64,000 bases of DNA, taken from Paragorgia papillata (lineage: Eukaryota > Cnidaria > Anthozoa > Scleralcyonacea > Coralliidae). The translations under genes and the position numbers were made by a program. This document shows positions 46,685-60,219 of this stretch, in pieces (positions within the stretch are counted from its first letter, which is position 1; each line of letters opens with the position of its first letter). The DNA lies in assembly GCA_035771165.1 (NCBI GenBank), contig JAWNZC010000316.1, forward strand, positions 1-64,000. Direction: 5' to 3'. Under the pieces are notes generated by a model. It searched no databases, had not been told where the DNA came from, and saw nothing but the letters and a program-made list of their open reading frames with translations.

Positions 46685-47407
46685 CTGTGAAGACATTTTA
46701 TTGTTAGTTTTGCTCATTTTTAGATCAGTTAATTAAGAGCAGCAACGACTCAACTCAACTTTTTTATCGCAAATTTTATTGAAATATATTACATTCCTAT
46801 TAGTCATAAGTTATTTTGTCTTGGCTGATTAGTTCCATCCGTACTGATCTGAGAGCTTACGAAACAAAAGAAAATGTCGCGTGAAGAGACACGTGCTAAT
46901 TGCCCATAGCTGGGGCAGTGATCGCCCTCGCGAGTGATACGCTTCAGAAGGGAACAAACATGACGAGTATACGCGAGGTGAGGTTGACTTGAGATGAAAA
47001 TGGCTGTGTCACCGGTAGGGGGTAGCCTATTTGTGAGATAGTACTGTATTGCCCACTTTACCTCCCTGTCTAATATCGTATTCTGTGACGTCGTTTAGCC
47101 AATTAACGAACGTTGGCAATAACATCAAGGTAAACAAAGATGATGACTATCTGAGAAGAAGTTTTGAATCACTGATTTTAAAGAACAAACTATTGAAAAA
47201 TACAGCAGTAATATTTTTTGTATCAAATTAATATTAACGACGAGAACGTTTTGGCGTTGCGATTGTTTATCTTATCTATTTATTTATTTAACTGTCAACG
47301 TTTGTAGGCGTGACGGACAATTAAAATTTGCAGAATTACACGACTATCAGAATTTATTTTCATTTTACATGTTGGAATTTTTTAAGTGCATCAAACGAAA
47401 TTCTTAC

Positions 47408-47505
47408 CAGAAGAATTTGTGACACACCATCTTCTGTGAATCCTTCTTGACAAGTACAGATAAAAGAACAAATGGTGTTGTTACATGTAGCATTTTGATG
47501 ACATA
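47408..47505 (-). CDS. EGF-like exon (module 2, 2-nt insertion)
   Basis: Same exon as 21632-21727 (NTICSF version), but 98 bp. An extra AC within GACACACC (about 47421-47428) shifts the frame after GFTEDG and breaks the phase-1 join to exon a. Either a damaged exon that must be skipped (the phases on both sides allow skipping) or an assembly error. Confidence 0.68.
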
Positions 47506-47725
47506 CTGTTGAGTTCAGACTACATATCATTTAAAATAAACCTTTCTCAAATTATAAATTAAAACTCAGTAATTGACTTAATTAAACATATCCGATGAGA
47601 GTTACTTGTAATATGCAGCAGTGGTTTGTTAACTATAGCACGCATGACTAAATAACGTTAAGAATATATTTTCCAACTGACCAAGGGTCAGCTAGGATCG
47701 TCCTCTACACTACGTGATTCTAAGA

Positions 47726-47831
47726 CCCCGTTTACACTAGAGCAAAAGTATCCGGATTCACATTGTTTTTTATTCCCATGAGGATGAAAAACAATGTGAA
47801 TCCGGATACTTTTGCTCTAGTGTAAACGGGG
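47726..47831. mobile_element. Near-perfect fold-back MITE, unit 4
   Basis: Same 45-bp perfect arms as 5839-5944. Confidence 0.8.
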
Positions 47832-49293
47832 CATTAGTTGGAGTCGCTGCACGTGCTCCCAAACGTCTGTTTGTCAGAGGAAATTTGTCCCCCCTCTCCT
47901 CCCAAGGAGAAACATATTTACTAGCAGCCTGTCACAGCACAACATTCCTTGCTTTTGTGTTTGACAATCAATCAGCTCTTCTCCAGCTGCTTACTTGAGT
48001 AGAAAATTTCTTTCTAACATTTTTGTCACCAAAATATCAGCTCTAGTAAAAACACGAACTACAGTAGTCCAATCTTAGCTGAAACGAGCAAATTGTATCC
48101 TCTGTCTTAAATACCTTCCAAGCATACCTCAGTTCTTAAAGACTAAAACCTTTCCTCTGATTGGTGGAAGTGTGCACATGACAGAACACGAGATCAGTGC
48201 ATGTTGTGAAGTTCATCCATGATCATCAGACGGGGAGGTGAAGTGAGCAGTAGGAGGCGGAGCGTAATAGCGTGGCGACTGAAAATTATTTTCGTTGCCA
48301 CGAAAAATTAAATTCGAGAGGCAAATCACTTCAAAAAATCACGTACACTTTGCAAAAAAATCTCAATTCTTACTAAGGCAAAACGTGGGATAGATCATAC
48401 ATTTTCGCCAAAGTTTGACTAAGAATTTGTTTTTGAAAAAACCTCAGATCTTCAGAAATGAGGTTCCAATTGACCAATTAAAATAAAGTTAATAATTTTA
48501 TTGGCAGATAGATTTCAGAAAAGATCGGATAATTCTATAGCTAAACCTGACGTTGCATAACAAAAAATAAGTATAAACTATACGATTTGTTGCTTTCAAA
48601 AGATCATAAAAACGCACTCCAAAATGTAAGAAATAGTGTTTCAGAGATCCTAAAAATAGAGAATTTCCTGTGGGAGCATGATCCGGGACTCCCCCCCCCT
48701 AAGTAACAAAGCCAAAGGCGTTTCATCGGATTCCCCAACCCCCTCATTTTCCATGGCTTTGCCGCTGAACGAATGTCAGCTTCTGGTGCACCGACACAGC
48801 TCCTATAACTAGGCAAAAATTCAATAGGAAGATTTAACATAGACGCATGGCTCTGCTTGAAATGGATCAAAAGTTGAGGATGCCATGAAAAAATGAATAA
48901 TGACAGCTAGAAACTATGATGATATGATAATATATGGCAATGATAAGATTAAAGGCCAGTATGCAGCCCATCAATTAATTACGCGTTGTCTTATGTATAT
49001 ATCACAGTATATGTACATATACCATTTGGATGGCACTGCAAGAGAAAGTTACATGCGGGATGTATTACATAATGTTTTACGCCTATTACATAATTACTCA
49101 GTGGTGGCTTGTAATGAATTTGTTTGTGACTATTTCAATCTTTCACAGTCCTTGAACGTTAGATGCACGGTACATGCATTTCGATGGTTCACGTAATTCT
49201 ATCATCGGTAGCCATCTACATACGCATAACTATATAGACATGCATGGATGTAATTAACTTGTAAATGGCGCGAGTAGATCAATGAATATTTAG

Positions 49294-52009
49294 GAACTCG
49301 GCAATGGCTACAAACATTTCTACAACGGTAACAAACAGGGCAAGAACGGTGTGGGAATAATTTTGTGCGAGAGCTGGAAAAGGAATGTGGTTGAAGTACA
49401 GAGAACATCAGACAAACTGATGTTAGTGAAGGTGACAACAGAGAGTGGACTACTCAACGTCATATCTGCCTACGCCCCACAAGTTGGATGTAGTGAAGAA
49501 GAGAAGGAGCAGTTCAGAGAGGAACTCGAGGATCTGGTGTGGAGTGTCCCTAGAGAAGAAGACTTGGTGATTGGAGGTGACTTGAACGCGCACGTGGGAG
49601 AAGAAGCCGATGGTTACGAGGAGTGCCACAGAGGATGGGGTTACGGCCAGAGAAACATCGAAGGAGAACGGATCTTAGAGATGGCAGAGAGCCTGGAACT
49701 ATTCATTACCAACACGGGGTTTCAGAAAAGTGAAGAACACAGAGTCACCTATAAGAGTGGTCCAGACTGCACACAGATTGATTTCATTCTGGTTAGGAAA
49801 CAGAACGGAAAAGACGTTACGAAGGTGATACCCGGCGAGGCGGCAGCTCACCAACATCGACTGCTAGTGATGGATATGCGGAGGAAGAAGAAGATGACCA
49901 TGAAGTCCAGGAAAAGACCCCAGAAGATCAAAGTCTGGAAGCTGGAAGGAGAGAAGAAGACGGAGTATGTAGAGGAAGTTTCCAGAGAAATGGACAACTT
50001 CGAAGTACAGACTGTGAAAGAGTACTGGCAAAAATTGAAGAATACCATATTGAGAGTAGCAACAGAAAAATGTGGAAAGACTTCAGGAAGAATGCGGAAA
50101 GACCAAGAAACCTTGTGGTGGAGAGAAGATACCCAGCAAGCCATCAAGAACAAGAAGAGTGCCTTCAAGGAATGGCAAAAAAAACAAGACAGCGGAGTCG
50201 AAAGTCCAGTATAAAGAAGCAAAGAAAGAGGCAAAGAGGGCGGTGGCAAAAGCAAGAGAGGAAACAACAAAGGACTGGTACCAGAAACTAGACACGAAGG
50301 AGGGAGAGATAACTATCTACAAAGTCGCAAAGGCAAGACAGAAAATGAAGGAAGACATCGGGGAAGTAATCGTGATCAGAGACAAAGATGGAAGAATATT
50401 ATCTCAACCAGAAGATGTGAAGAGACGGTGGAGAGAGTATTTCAACAGTCTACTAAATGAGGAGAACCCGCATCAGGAGCTGGAGGATATGCCACCTGTG
50501 GAGGGACCAGTAACAGACATCATGAAACTGGAGGTGAAGACAGCGCTGAAGGGAATGAAGAAAGGCAAGGCAGGAGGGCCTTCAGATGTAACCGTGGAGA
50601 TGTTAAAAGCCCTAGGAGAGAGGGGGGAGGAGGAGTATACTTACCGTCTCCTCAGCCTAGTCTGGGAGCAAGAAGAGATTCCGGAAGACTGGAGAAGGAG
50701 CCTGATCATACCGATCTTCAAAAAGAAAGGAGATGTTTTACAAGGAAGCAACTACAGGGGAATCAAGTTACTGGAACACATGTTGAAGATTTTTGAGAAG
50801 ATATTAGACAAAAGACTGAGACAGGTAGTGGAAATTGATGATATGCAATTTGGTTTCCGACCAAACAGGGGAACAACAGATGCCATCTTCGTATTGCGGC
50901 AGTTACAAGAGAAGACCTTGGAAGGGCAAAAGAGACTGTTCCATGCCTTTGTGGACCTCGAGAAGGCATACGATCGTGTGCCCCGGGAGCTAGTTTGGTG
51001 GTGCCTGAGGAAGAAAGGTGTGCCAGAGAAGCTGGTACGGCTAGTCCAATGCACGTATGAAGCGGCGAGCACCGTGGTAAGAACGCCACATGGAGACACT
51101 GATAGCTTTCAGATAGGAGTAGGGCTGCACCAGGGCTCGGCATTGAGTCCTCTACTCTTCATAGTCGTCCTGGACGGCATAACTGAGGCATGTAGAGACG
51201 AATCCCTTCAGAGACGCTCTATGTAGACGATTTAGCGTTGTCAAAAACGGCGGAGAAGAAACTGGAAAAAAAGTTAATGAGTTGGCAAACAACATTAGAA
51301 GCCAAAGGCTTGAAGGTGAACACAGAGAAAAGCGAAGTAATGATTAGTTCGAGAACGACAAAACCCAAGCTTAATATTAAAGAGATGCATGGTACCCGGT
51401 TAAACCAAGTCAAGGATTTCAAGTATCTTGGGGACGTGATCCAAGAAGACGGCGGCTGTGAGAAAGTTATGCGGGCACGAGAGCAAGCTGCTTGGCAGAA
51501 ATGGAGGGACTTCTCAAGTGTGATTTGTGACAGGAAGTTACTAGATAGGCTGAAGACCAAGATATACAGAACAGTGATAAGACCGGTGCTAATGTACGGT
51601 GCAGAGACCTGGCCCCTAAAAAGAAAGGAGGAACTTATACTTATAAGAACAGAGATGAGAATGCTACGTTGGGCGCAGGGCATGTACCTGAGAGAGAAAA
51701 AAAGATCAATGAAACAGTGAGAGAGATGGCAGAAGTAGAATGTATTGAAGAGAAACTACGAGACGTCCGTCTACAACGGTATGGACACGTATACAGAAGA
51801 AAGGAAGATAATCCATTGAGAAGAGTGGTGGACATGCCAATCCCAGGAAAAAGGAAAAGAGGAAGACCACACAAGAGATGGGAAGACACAGTAAAAGAAG
51901 ATATGAAACGAAGGAATATGACAAATGAAGATGTCAACGACAGAGCCCAATGGCGACGAAAGCTCCTCTCCAGGCCGACCTCATAAGGGATAAGGTCCAG
52001 AAGAAGAAG
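49294..52009 (+). mobile_element. RTE-like non-LTR retrotransposon, 5'-truncated, unit 4 copy
   Basis: Same breakpoints as in units 1 and 2; 2716 bp. Shares small indels with the unit 1 copy (DVTKV, where unit 2 has DVTNAKV), so these two are closer here. Confidence 0.82.
49351..51986 (+). pseudogene. Endonuclease-reverse transcriptase remnant, unit 4
   Basis: The longest intact endonuclease block (49351-50214) is stopped after the eight-A run at 50177-50184. The reverse transcriptase frame runs to 51226 and is cut by loss of one G near 51200. Just after this the catalytic box reads TAT-GTA-GAC-GAT (YVDD, 51220-51231) instead of YADD. Later blocks lie at 51238-51720 and 51669-51986. C-terminal RGRPHKRWEDTVKEDM is present. 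Confidence 0.77.
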
Positions 52010-52529
52010 TATGTCTGGACTAAACCGTGGAATAGGTACAATTTTCATTGAGGAAACAATTCCGTGTCTTGTAGGTCTAATATGTTGGCTTGGACTTGAA
52101 AAAGTAAAAATTCCCTTTGCTTCAAATACTGAGTTTCCAATTGAACGTAATTCTATTGTCCCCATAGCCAGGTCTGACATTTTAAACAAATTTAATAAAT
52201 TATTGTTTATTTATTATATACCTATTACAATATTATCGAAATTTACTGGGTCAAAATAATTAAAAAGATGTTTGCAATGCCCAACAGAAAACACAATACT
52301 TGAGAAAGCAACCGCGCGTTGTCTGGATATCCAATTGGACAGACCGTGCATCGACCAATCAGAATTTAAAACACTGCTTAACAAATAAAGATAATTAAAA
52401 GCTCCATTTATATGTATAGTCCACGGTTGACGTTATTTGAATACGAAAGAAGCTGAGCAGAGACGGAAGACGGAAGGTGATAGTCTTTTGCACTTTTGTG
52501 TTCCAATGTCGCCGCGTCAAACGTAGCTT

Positions 52530-52675
52530 TACCTCTTTCGCCCCCAAAGGTGACAAAAGTCGACAAAAGTCGACTTTTATTATTTTACTGTGTCACTAAC
52601 GCCAGAATATTTTACTCTGTCTAACGCCAGAGGATTTTACTCGTCAAGGGGAGAAATCTGGCAGCAAAAGGGTTA
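52530..52675 (+). mobile_element. TTAAC-ended MITE, unit 4, left of pair
   Basis: Same as 26759-26904. Confidence 0.65.
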
Positions 52676-53011
52676 ATACGGCGGAGTACGCATGCGTTAT
52701 TTCTTTAGGATCCCACATGCACGTAAAGAAAACTCTACGTCGGTCTTAAAACAAAACGCAATATGCAAATTAGATGGCGCTCCCGTGCGGGTGGAACCGG
52801 TGGGGATGGGAACTCTGCAGACACTCTGCTCAAATAACCCCTGCCACGTTGGGTAGGGGGGAGTAGCGACGGGGGCTCGTTTTGCTTATTGTTTTGATCA
52901 TTTGCTTAAAACAAAGCTTTAAATTTTCTAGTGCAAAATTTAACGTAGACTCCAATCATGTCAACAATCTGACGTTCCGGGTCGTTTACGACCGCTTCGG
53001 GCGCCAAAGAG

Positions 53012-53079
53012 TTAACTCTTTCGCCGCCAAAGGCGACAAAAGTCGACTTTTATTGTTTTACTCTGTCTAACGCCAGAAT

Positions 53080-53118
<39 letters not shown>

Positions 53119-53146
53119 GGGGAGAAATCTGGCAGCAAAAGGGTTA
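53012..53146 (+). mobile_element. TTAAC-ended MITE, unit 4, right of pair
   Basis: Same as 27241-27374, starting TTAACTCTTTCGCCGCC. Confidence 0.65.
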
Positions 53147-53300
53147 TACGAATATAAATATGCACGAAAAAGCTATGCTTTTATAAGTTGCGCATTTTAA
53201 AATGCTTCGAGGCACTTTTTCCAGGTTCAAATAGCGTCAAACGTACCTTTAGAAGAATACATATGTACACGAGCTGTATGTTTAAATTGCTTTAGACATA

Positions 53301-56300
53301 ACACCATACTATCTGCATTACAACACCATGCTATCTGCATTGCAACATCATACTATCTGCATTAGAACATCACACTATCTGCATTACAACATCATGCATG
53401 CTGTCTGAATTACAACACCACACTATCTGCATTGCAACATCATACTATCTGCATTACAACATATCATACTATCTGCGTTACAACATCACACTATCTGCAT
53501 TGCAACACCATACTATCTGCATTACAACACCATGCTATCTGCATTACAACACCATGCTATCTGCATTGCAACACCATACTTATCTGCATTACAACATCAT
53601 AGTATCTGCATTACAACATCATACGATCTGCATTGCAACATCATACTATCTGCATTACAACACCATACTATCTGCATTACAACATCATACTATCTGCATT
53701 GCAACACCATAATATCTGCATTACAACACCATACTATCTGCATTACAACACCATACTATCTGCATTGCAACATCATACTATCTGCATTGCAACACCATAC
53801 TATCTGCATTACAACATCATAGTATCTGCATTACAACACCATACAATCTGCATTACAACATCATACTATCTGCATTGCAACATCATACTATCTGCGTTAC
53901 AACATCATACTATCTGCGTTGCAACATCATACTATCTGCATTACAACATCACACTATCTGCATTACAACATCACACTATCTGCATTACAACACCATACTA
54001 TCTGCATTGCAACATCACACTATCTGCATTACAACATCATACTATCTGCATTACAACATCATACTATCTGCGTTACAACATCATACTATGCATTACAACA
54101 TCATACTATCTGAATTACAACATCACACTATCTGCATTACAACATCACACTATCTGTATTACAACATCATACTATCTGCATTACAACGTCACACTATCTG
54201 CATTACAACATCACACTATCTGCATTACAACATCACACTATCTGCATTACAACATCACACTATCTGCATTACAACATCACACTATCTGCATTACAACATC
54301 ATACTATCTGCATTACAACGTCACACTATCTGCATTACAACATCACACTATCTGCATTACAACACCATACTATCTGCATTACAACACCATACTATCTGCA
54401 TTACAACACCATACTATCTGCATTACAACACCATACTATCTGCATTGCAACATCATACTATCTGCATTGCAACACCATACTATCTGCATTACAACATCAT
54501 AGTATCTGCATTACAACATCATACTATCTGCATTGCAACATCATACTATCTACATTACAACATCATACTATCTGCATTACAACACCATACTATCTGCATT
54601 ACAACATCATACTATCTGCATTACAACATCACACTATCTGCATTACAACATCATACTATCTGCATTACAACACCATACTATCTGCATTACAACATCATAC
54701 TATCTGCATTGCAACATCACACTATCTGCATTACAACACCATACTATCTGCATTACAACATCATACTATCTGCATTGCAACATCATACTATCTACATTAC
54801 AACATCATACTATCTGCATTACAACACCATACTATCTGCATTACAACATCATACTATCTGCATTACAACATCATACTATCTGCATTACAACATCATACTA
54901 TCTGCATTACAACACCATACTATCTGCATTACAACATCATACTATCTGCATTGCAACACCATACTATCTGCATTACAACATCATACTATCTGCATTACAA
55001 CATCATACTATCTGCATTACAACACCATACTATCTGCATTACAACACCATACTATCTGGATTACAACATCATACTATCTGCATTACAACATCATACTATC
55101 TGCATTACAACATCATACTATCTGCATTACAACACCATGCTATCTGCATTACAACATCATACTATCTGCATTACAACATCATACTATCTGCATTACAACA
55201 CCATACTATCTGCATTACAACATCATACTATCTGCATTACAACATCATACTATCTGCATTACAACATCATAGTATCTGCATTACAACATCATGCATGCTG
55301 TCTGAATTACAACACCACACTATCTGCATTGCAACATCATACTATCTGCATTACAACATATCATACTATCTGCGTTACAACATCACACTATCTGCATTGC
55401 AACACCATACTATCTGCATTACAACACCATGCTATCTGCATTACAACACCATGCTATCTGCATTGCAACACCATACTTATCTGCATTACAACATCATAGT
55501 ATCTGCATTACAACATCATACGATCTGCATTGCAACATCATACTATCTGCATTACAACACCATACTATCTGCATTACAACATCATACTATCTGCATTGCA
55601 ACACCATAATATCTGCATTACAACACCATACTATCTGCATTACAACACCATACTATCTGCATTGCAACATCATACTATCTGCATTGCAACACCATACTAT
55701 CTGCATTACAACATCATAGTATCTGCATTACAACACCATACAATCTGCATTACAACATCATACTATCTGCATTGCAACATCATACTATCTGCGTTACAAC
55801 ATCATACTATCTGCGTTGCAACATCATACTATCTGCATTACAACATCACACTATCTGCATTACAACATCACACTATCTGCATTACAACACCATACTATCT
55901 GCATTGCAACATCACACTATCTGCATTACAACATCATACTATCTGCATTACAACATCATACTATCTGCGTTACAACATCATACTATGCATTACAACATCA
56001 TACTATCTGAATTACAACATCACACTATCTGCATTACAACATCACACTATCTGTATTACAACATCATACTATCTGCATTACAACGTCACACTATCTGCAT
56101 TACAACATCACACTATCTGCATTACAACATCACACTATCTGCATTACAACATCACACTATCTGCATTACAACATCACACTATCTGCATTACAACATCATA
56201 CTATCTGCATTACAACGTCACACTATCTGCATTACAACATCACACTATCTGCATTACAACACCATACTATCTGCATTACAACACCATACTATCTGCATTA

Positions 56301-57597
56301 CAACACCATACTATCTGCATTACAACACCATACTATCTGCATTGCAACATCATACTATCTGCATTGCAACACCATACTATCTGCATTACAACATCATAGT
56401 ATCTGCATTACAACATCATACTATCTGCATTGCAACATCATACTATCTACATTACAACATCATACTATCTGCATTACAACACCATACTATCTGCATTACA
56501 ACATCATACTATCTGCATTACAACATCACACTATCTGCATTACAACATCATACTATCTGCATTACAACACCATACTATCTGCATTACAACATCATACTAT
56601 CTGCATTGCAACATCACACTATCTGCATTACAACACCATACTATCTGCATTACAACATCATACTATCTGCATTGCAACATCATACTATCTACATTACAAC
56701 ATCATACTATCTGCATTACAACACCATACTATCTGCATTACAACATCATACTATCTGCATTACAACATCACACTATCTGCATTACAACATCATACTATCT
56801 GCATTACAACACCATACTATCTGCATTACAACATCATACTATCTGCATTGCAACACCATACTATCTGCATTACAACATCATACTATCTGCATTACAACAT
56901 CATACTATCTGCATTACAACACCATACTATCTGCATTACAACACCATACTATCTGGATTACAACATCATACTATCTGCATTACAACATCATACTATCTGC
57001 ATTACAACATCATACTATCTGCATTACAACACCATGCTATCTGCATTACAACATCATACTATCTGCATTACAACATCATACTATCTGCATTACAACACCA
57101 TACTATCTGCATTACAACATCATACTATCTGCATTACAACATCATACTATCTGCATTACAACATCATAGTATCTGCATTACAACACCATACTATCTACAT
57201 TACAACACCATACTATCTGCATTACAACACCATACTATTATCTACATTACAACACCATACTATCTGCATTACAATACCATACTATCTGCATTACAACACC
57301 ATGCTATCTGCATTATAACACCATACTATCTGCATTACAACATCATAGTATCTGCATTACAACACCATACTATCTGCATTGCAACATCATACTATCTGCA
57401 TTACAACACCATACTATCTGCATTACAACATCATACTATCTGCGTTGCAACACCATACTATCTGCATTACAACATCACACTATCTGCATTACAACATCAT
57501 ACTATCTGCATTACAACACCATACTATCTGCATTACAACATCACACTATCTGCATTACAGCATCATACTATCTGCATTAGAACATCATACTATCTGC
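53301..57597. repeat. 22-bp minisatellite 1, unit 4 (about 195 copies)
   Basis: Largest array, with the same first and last variants as unit 1. It consists mainly of two near-identical 1897-bp blocks (53394-55290 and 55291-57187). The few units after the hAT-like insertion (58687-58745) are its displaced right end. Apparent frames of up to 465 codons are artefacts of the stop-free period. Confidence 0.95.
53394..57187. repeat. 1897-bp higher-order duplication inside the minisatellite
   Basis: The marker ATGCATGCTGTCTGAATTAC occurs at 53394 and 55291. Variant order is the same in both blocks, with only about one difference noticed (a TCATAC/TCACAC change seen as Tyr/His in the virtual translation). 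1897 is not a multiple of 22. Confidence 0.9.
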
Positions 57598-58686
57598 CAG
57601 GGGCGGCGCGCTAAGGTATTAAAGGTATTAGTCTAATACCTTTTTTTCTCCAGATTGAAATGAATTGTAACATAATATAATTATTCCAAGAACAGAGACG
57701 GATGGAAGAAAACAACATCTTTGTTTTTGATTGTTTGATTTCAATTCCGCAGTACCGTACCGTCCTCGCTGATGCGCGCAACAACCTTAGCGACTTTAGC
57801 GACAAGTGTTTGAAAGGCTTATACCTCAAGGTATTAGAATCTCAAAACTAATACCTTGGCTTGACAAGAAACGCGGATTTTCGGTGTTAAATTTCACCAC
57901 AGGTGGTACAATATTTATATTTTAAAGTCAGACGCTTTACTATTTCGATATAAAACTGCTTTTATTTCGCAGCGAGAAGTCTGCAATTCTTTTCACTTCA
58001 TTACATTAACAATATATAACATCTCAATATATAAATCATCCATGTAGTATCGGCTGTATCGTCTATTTCACAAGGAAAAGCTCCCAACACTGGAGTTCAA
58101 CACTTCAATAATATGGAAACAAAGAGCAATTATTTATAACAATTTTGAAGCTTTGATATGGTGACTAGAACTTATCTGACGAAAGGAAAACCTTCTTGAA
58201 TCCATATTTAACAAAAAAAAAGGCATAAGTCCTCCTTCAAAGGTAAGAACGATGCGAATATTTGTATATCTAACAACACAATCCTACAAGGTATTAGTTT
58301 TGCGATTCTAATACCTTGGCCGCCCGCGTTCGCAAAACCAGGCAGACGTTGCGCTGATCATATGTATTGTTGGCGCATCACGCAAGCTACTGTATTCACA
58401 CGTGCAGCGCATCAGTACTGCTACAATACTATTAGTCACATCACAGTCTCGGACAGATATAATTCAATGGATGTTTCCGTTAATTTGGTCGTGAAGTCAT
58501 CGAACCGCGTAAAATGCTTAGCATTTAGATCTTCATCTCGCTTGATTTTTTCAAAAAATATCTTCTGTAGAATGCTGGAAATTGCATTTCAGAGCCTCTA
58601 TATTTCAAAATTTTCTGGGGGTGGATCCCCCCCTACGTTACATACCACAACTAATACCAAAATATTTACGCTCCGCGCCGCCCCTG
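57598..58686. mobile_element. 1089-bp hAT-like element in the minisatellite
   Basis: Terminal inverted repeats CAGGGGCGGCGCG / CGCGCCGCCCCTG, flanked by the 8-bp duplication CTATCTGC (57590-57597 and 58687-58694). Unit 1 has the empty site at 13010-13017. The interior has three palindromic pairs AAGGTATTAG / CTAATACCTT (about 57620-57642, 57831-57857, 58288-58315). No transposase frame, so non-autonomous. Confidence 0.88.
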
Positions 58687-59183
58687 CTATCTGCATTGCA
58701 ACATCATACTATCTGCATTACAACACCATACTATCTGTATTACAACATTACGTATTTGTCTTACATTACAAAATATTGGACTGACACGTGACGCCAATGT
58801 AGACGTTTGATTGGACAAGTGTTTGAGCGGATATATTAATTAGCATTATAAGACCATTGATTTCATTGGTTCTTGATAAACAAAAGTAAATGAATATAGC
58901 GCTCAAGCAAGCAGGCATTTGAAGAAGGGAATGAACCATATAAAAACACCTGCATATATGAGCTAAGAATTAGCCTGAATGTATACCAGGCAGCTTTTAT
59001 AAATTCAGGTAACATCAGAATTAAACATCAGATATATTCTTGACAAAGATAAGTAGATAACACAGAATTCTGGGTCAAAACTATATATTGTTTTTTATAT
59101 AATTGTCCAAATTAAATTAGTTGATCATAAGTATAGACTCAAGTCACTCACAAAATAAATGATAAAGTATATTGTTAACATAT

Positions 59184-60110
59184 TTAACAGTTATACCATG
59201 AGCTCGAGTCGTATATGAGCTCATAGCCAACGAGGCGCTTCGCCGAGTTGGCTATTAGTTCGTATACGACGAGAGCGAATGGTATAACTGTTTTATTATA
59301 TAGCCAAGCACTGTACAAGAGACAAAATTACAGCGAAATGTTTGAAACGACAAACTTCCGGCATAGGAAACAGGCAACTAATACTTCCGCCATGCGTAAT
59401 GACGCATTCACACAGAGTTTCTCGCTGAGCTGTTCGGCAAACAGCTTCAGTGAAATGTTGCATAAATGTTGCTCGAGAGGCAAAAAATGTGTTGAGCAGA
59501 TCAACAAAAAAGATTAAAAGGTACCTTTATGAAGTCAAAAGGTGGGTCAGTTGTTTATATTAGCGTTGCTGTCGGAAAAAAGCGGTTTTGATTTCATGCA
59601 AAAATGAAACTGAAACACCTTCGGCAGTGAAACTAAATTACTTAGTTGGTTGTTTTTGAAAAACAACATGCTTTTTACTACTTCAAATGCTTATCTAAAT
59701 AAAAAAAGTCTCTTTACTGGTGATCTCCTAGGAAATGTGTGTTGTAAGCTTGATTTTAACCGTGAGTTTCTTTGTTTGGCAACAAATTAATATCAACCCG
59801 ATAATTTAGTCGGGTTTTTGAAGTAAAAAAGACGGGTTTTTGAAGGTGAATTTCACCATTTAACATGCTAAATTGTGTATTTGTTAATGTATTTTTACAC
59901 AATGTTGTTTTTTTATACATTGGTTTGAGGGTGTTGATGTTTTTCTGTATAAAAATCCGTCAATTTCAACTCTTTTCGGCAGTTTTAAAAAACATGCCGC
60001 CATCTTGTTTTTTCCTCTACTAGTAGGATATGAGCTGATAGCCTGGTAGTAGGGAACCAATCAGATTACGCAAAAGCTCATATCCGATAGCATGCTATAT
60101 AATAATTTAA
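59184..60110. mobile_element. TTAA-flanked element D, unit 4
   Basis: TTAA at 59184-59187 and 60107-60110; same hairpins as in units 1 and 2. Confidence 0.65.
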
Positions 60111-60219
60111 ATTAGATATGATTAGATGTGTATTCCATCCATCGCTATTATTATCTCATTATTATGACCTCGACTGTTATGCAATCAAAAATATGAAATT
60201 CGACCTCGACTAACACCAT

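Noticed and set aside
53301..57597. CRISPR-like array
   Set aside because: Repeats are directly contiguous, with no unique spacers, in a eukaryotic intron.
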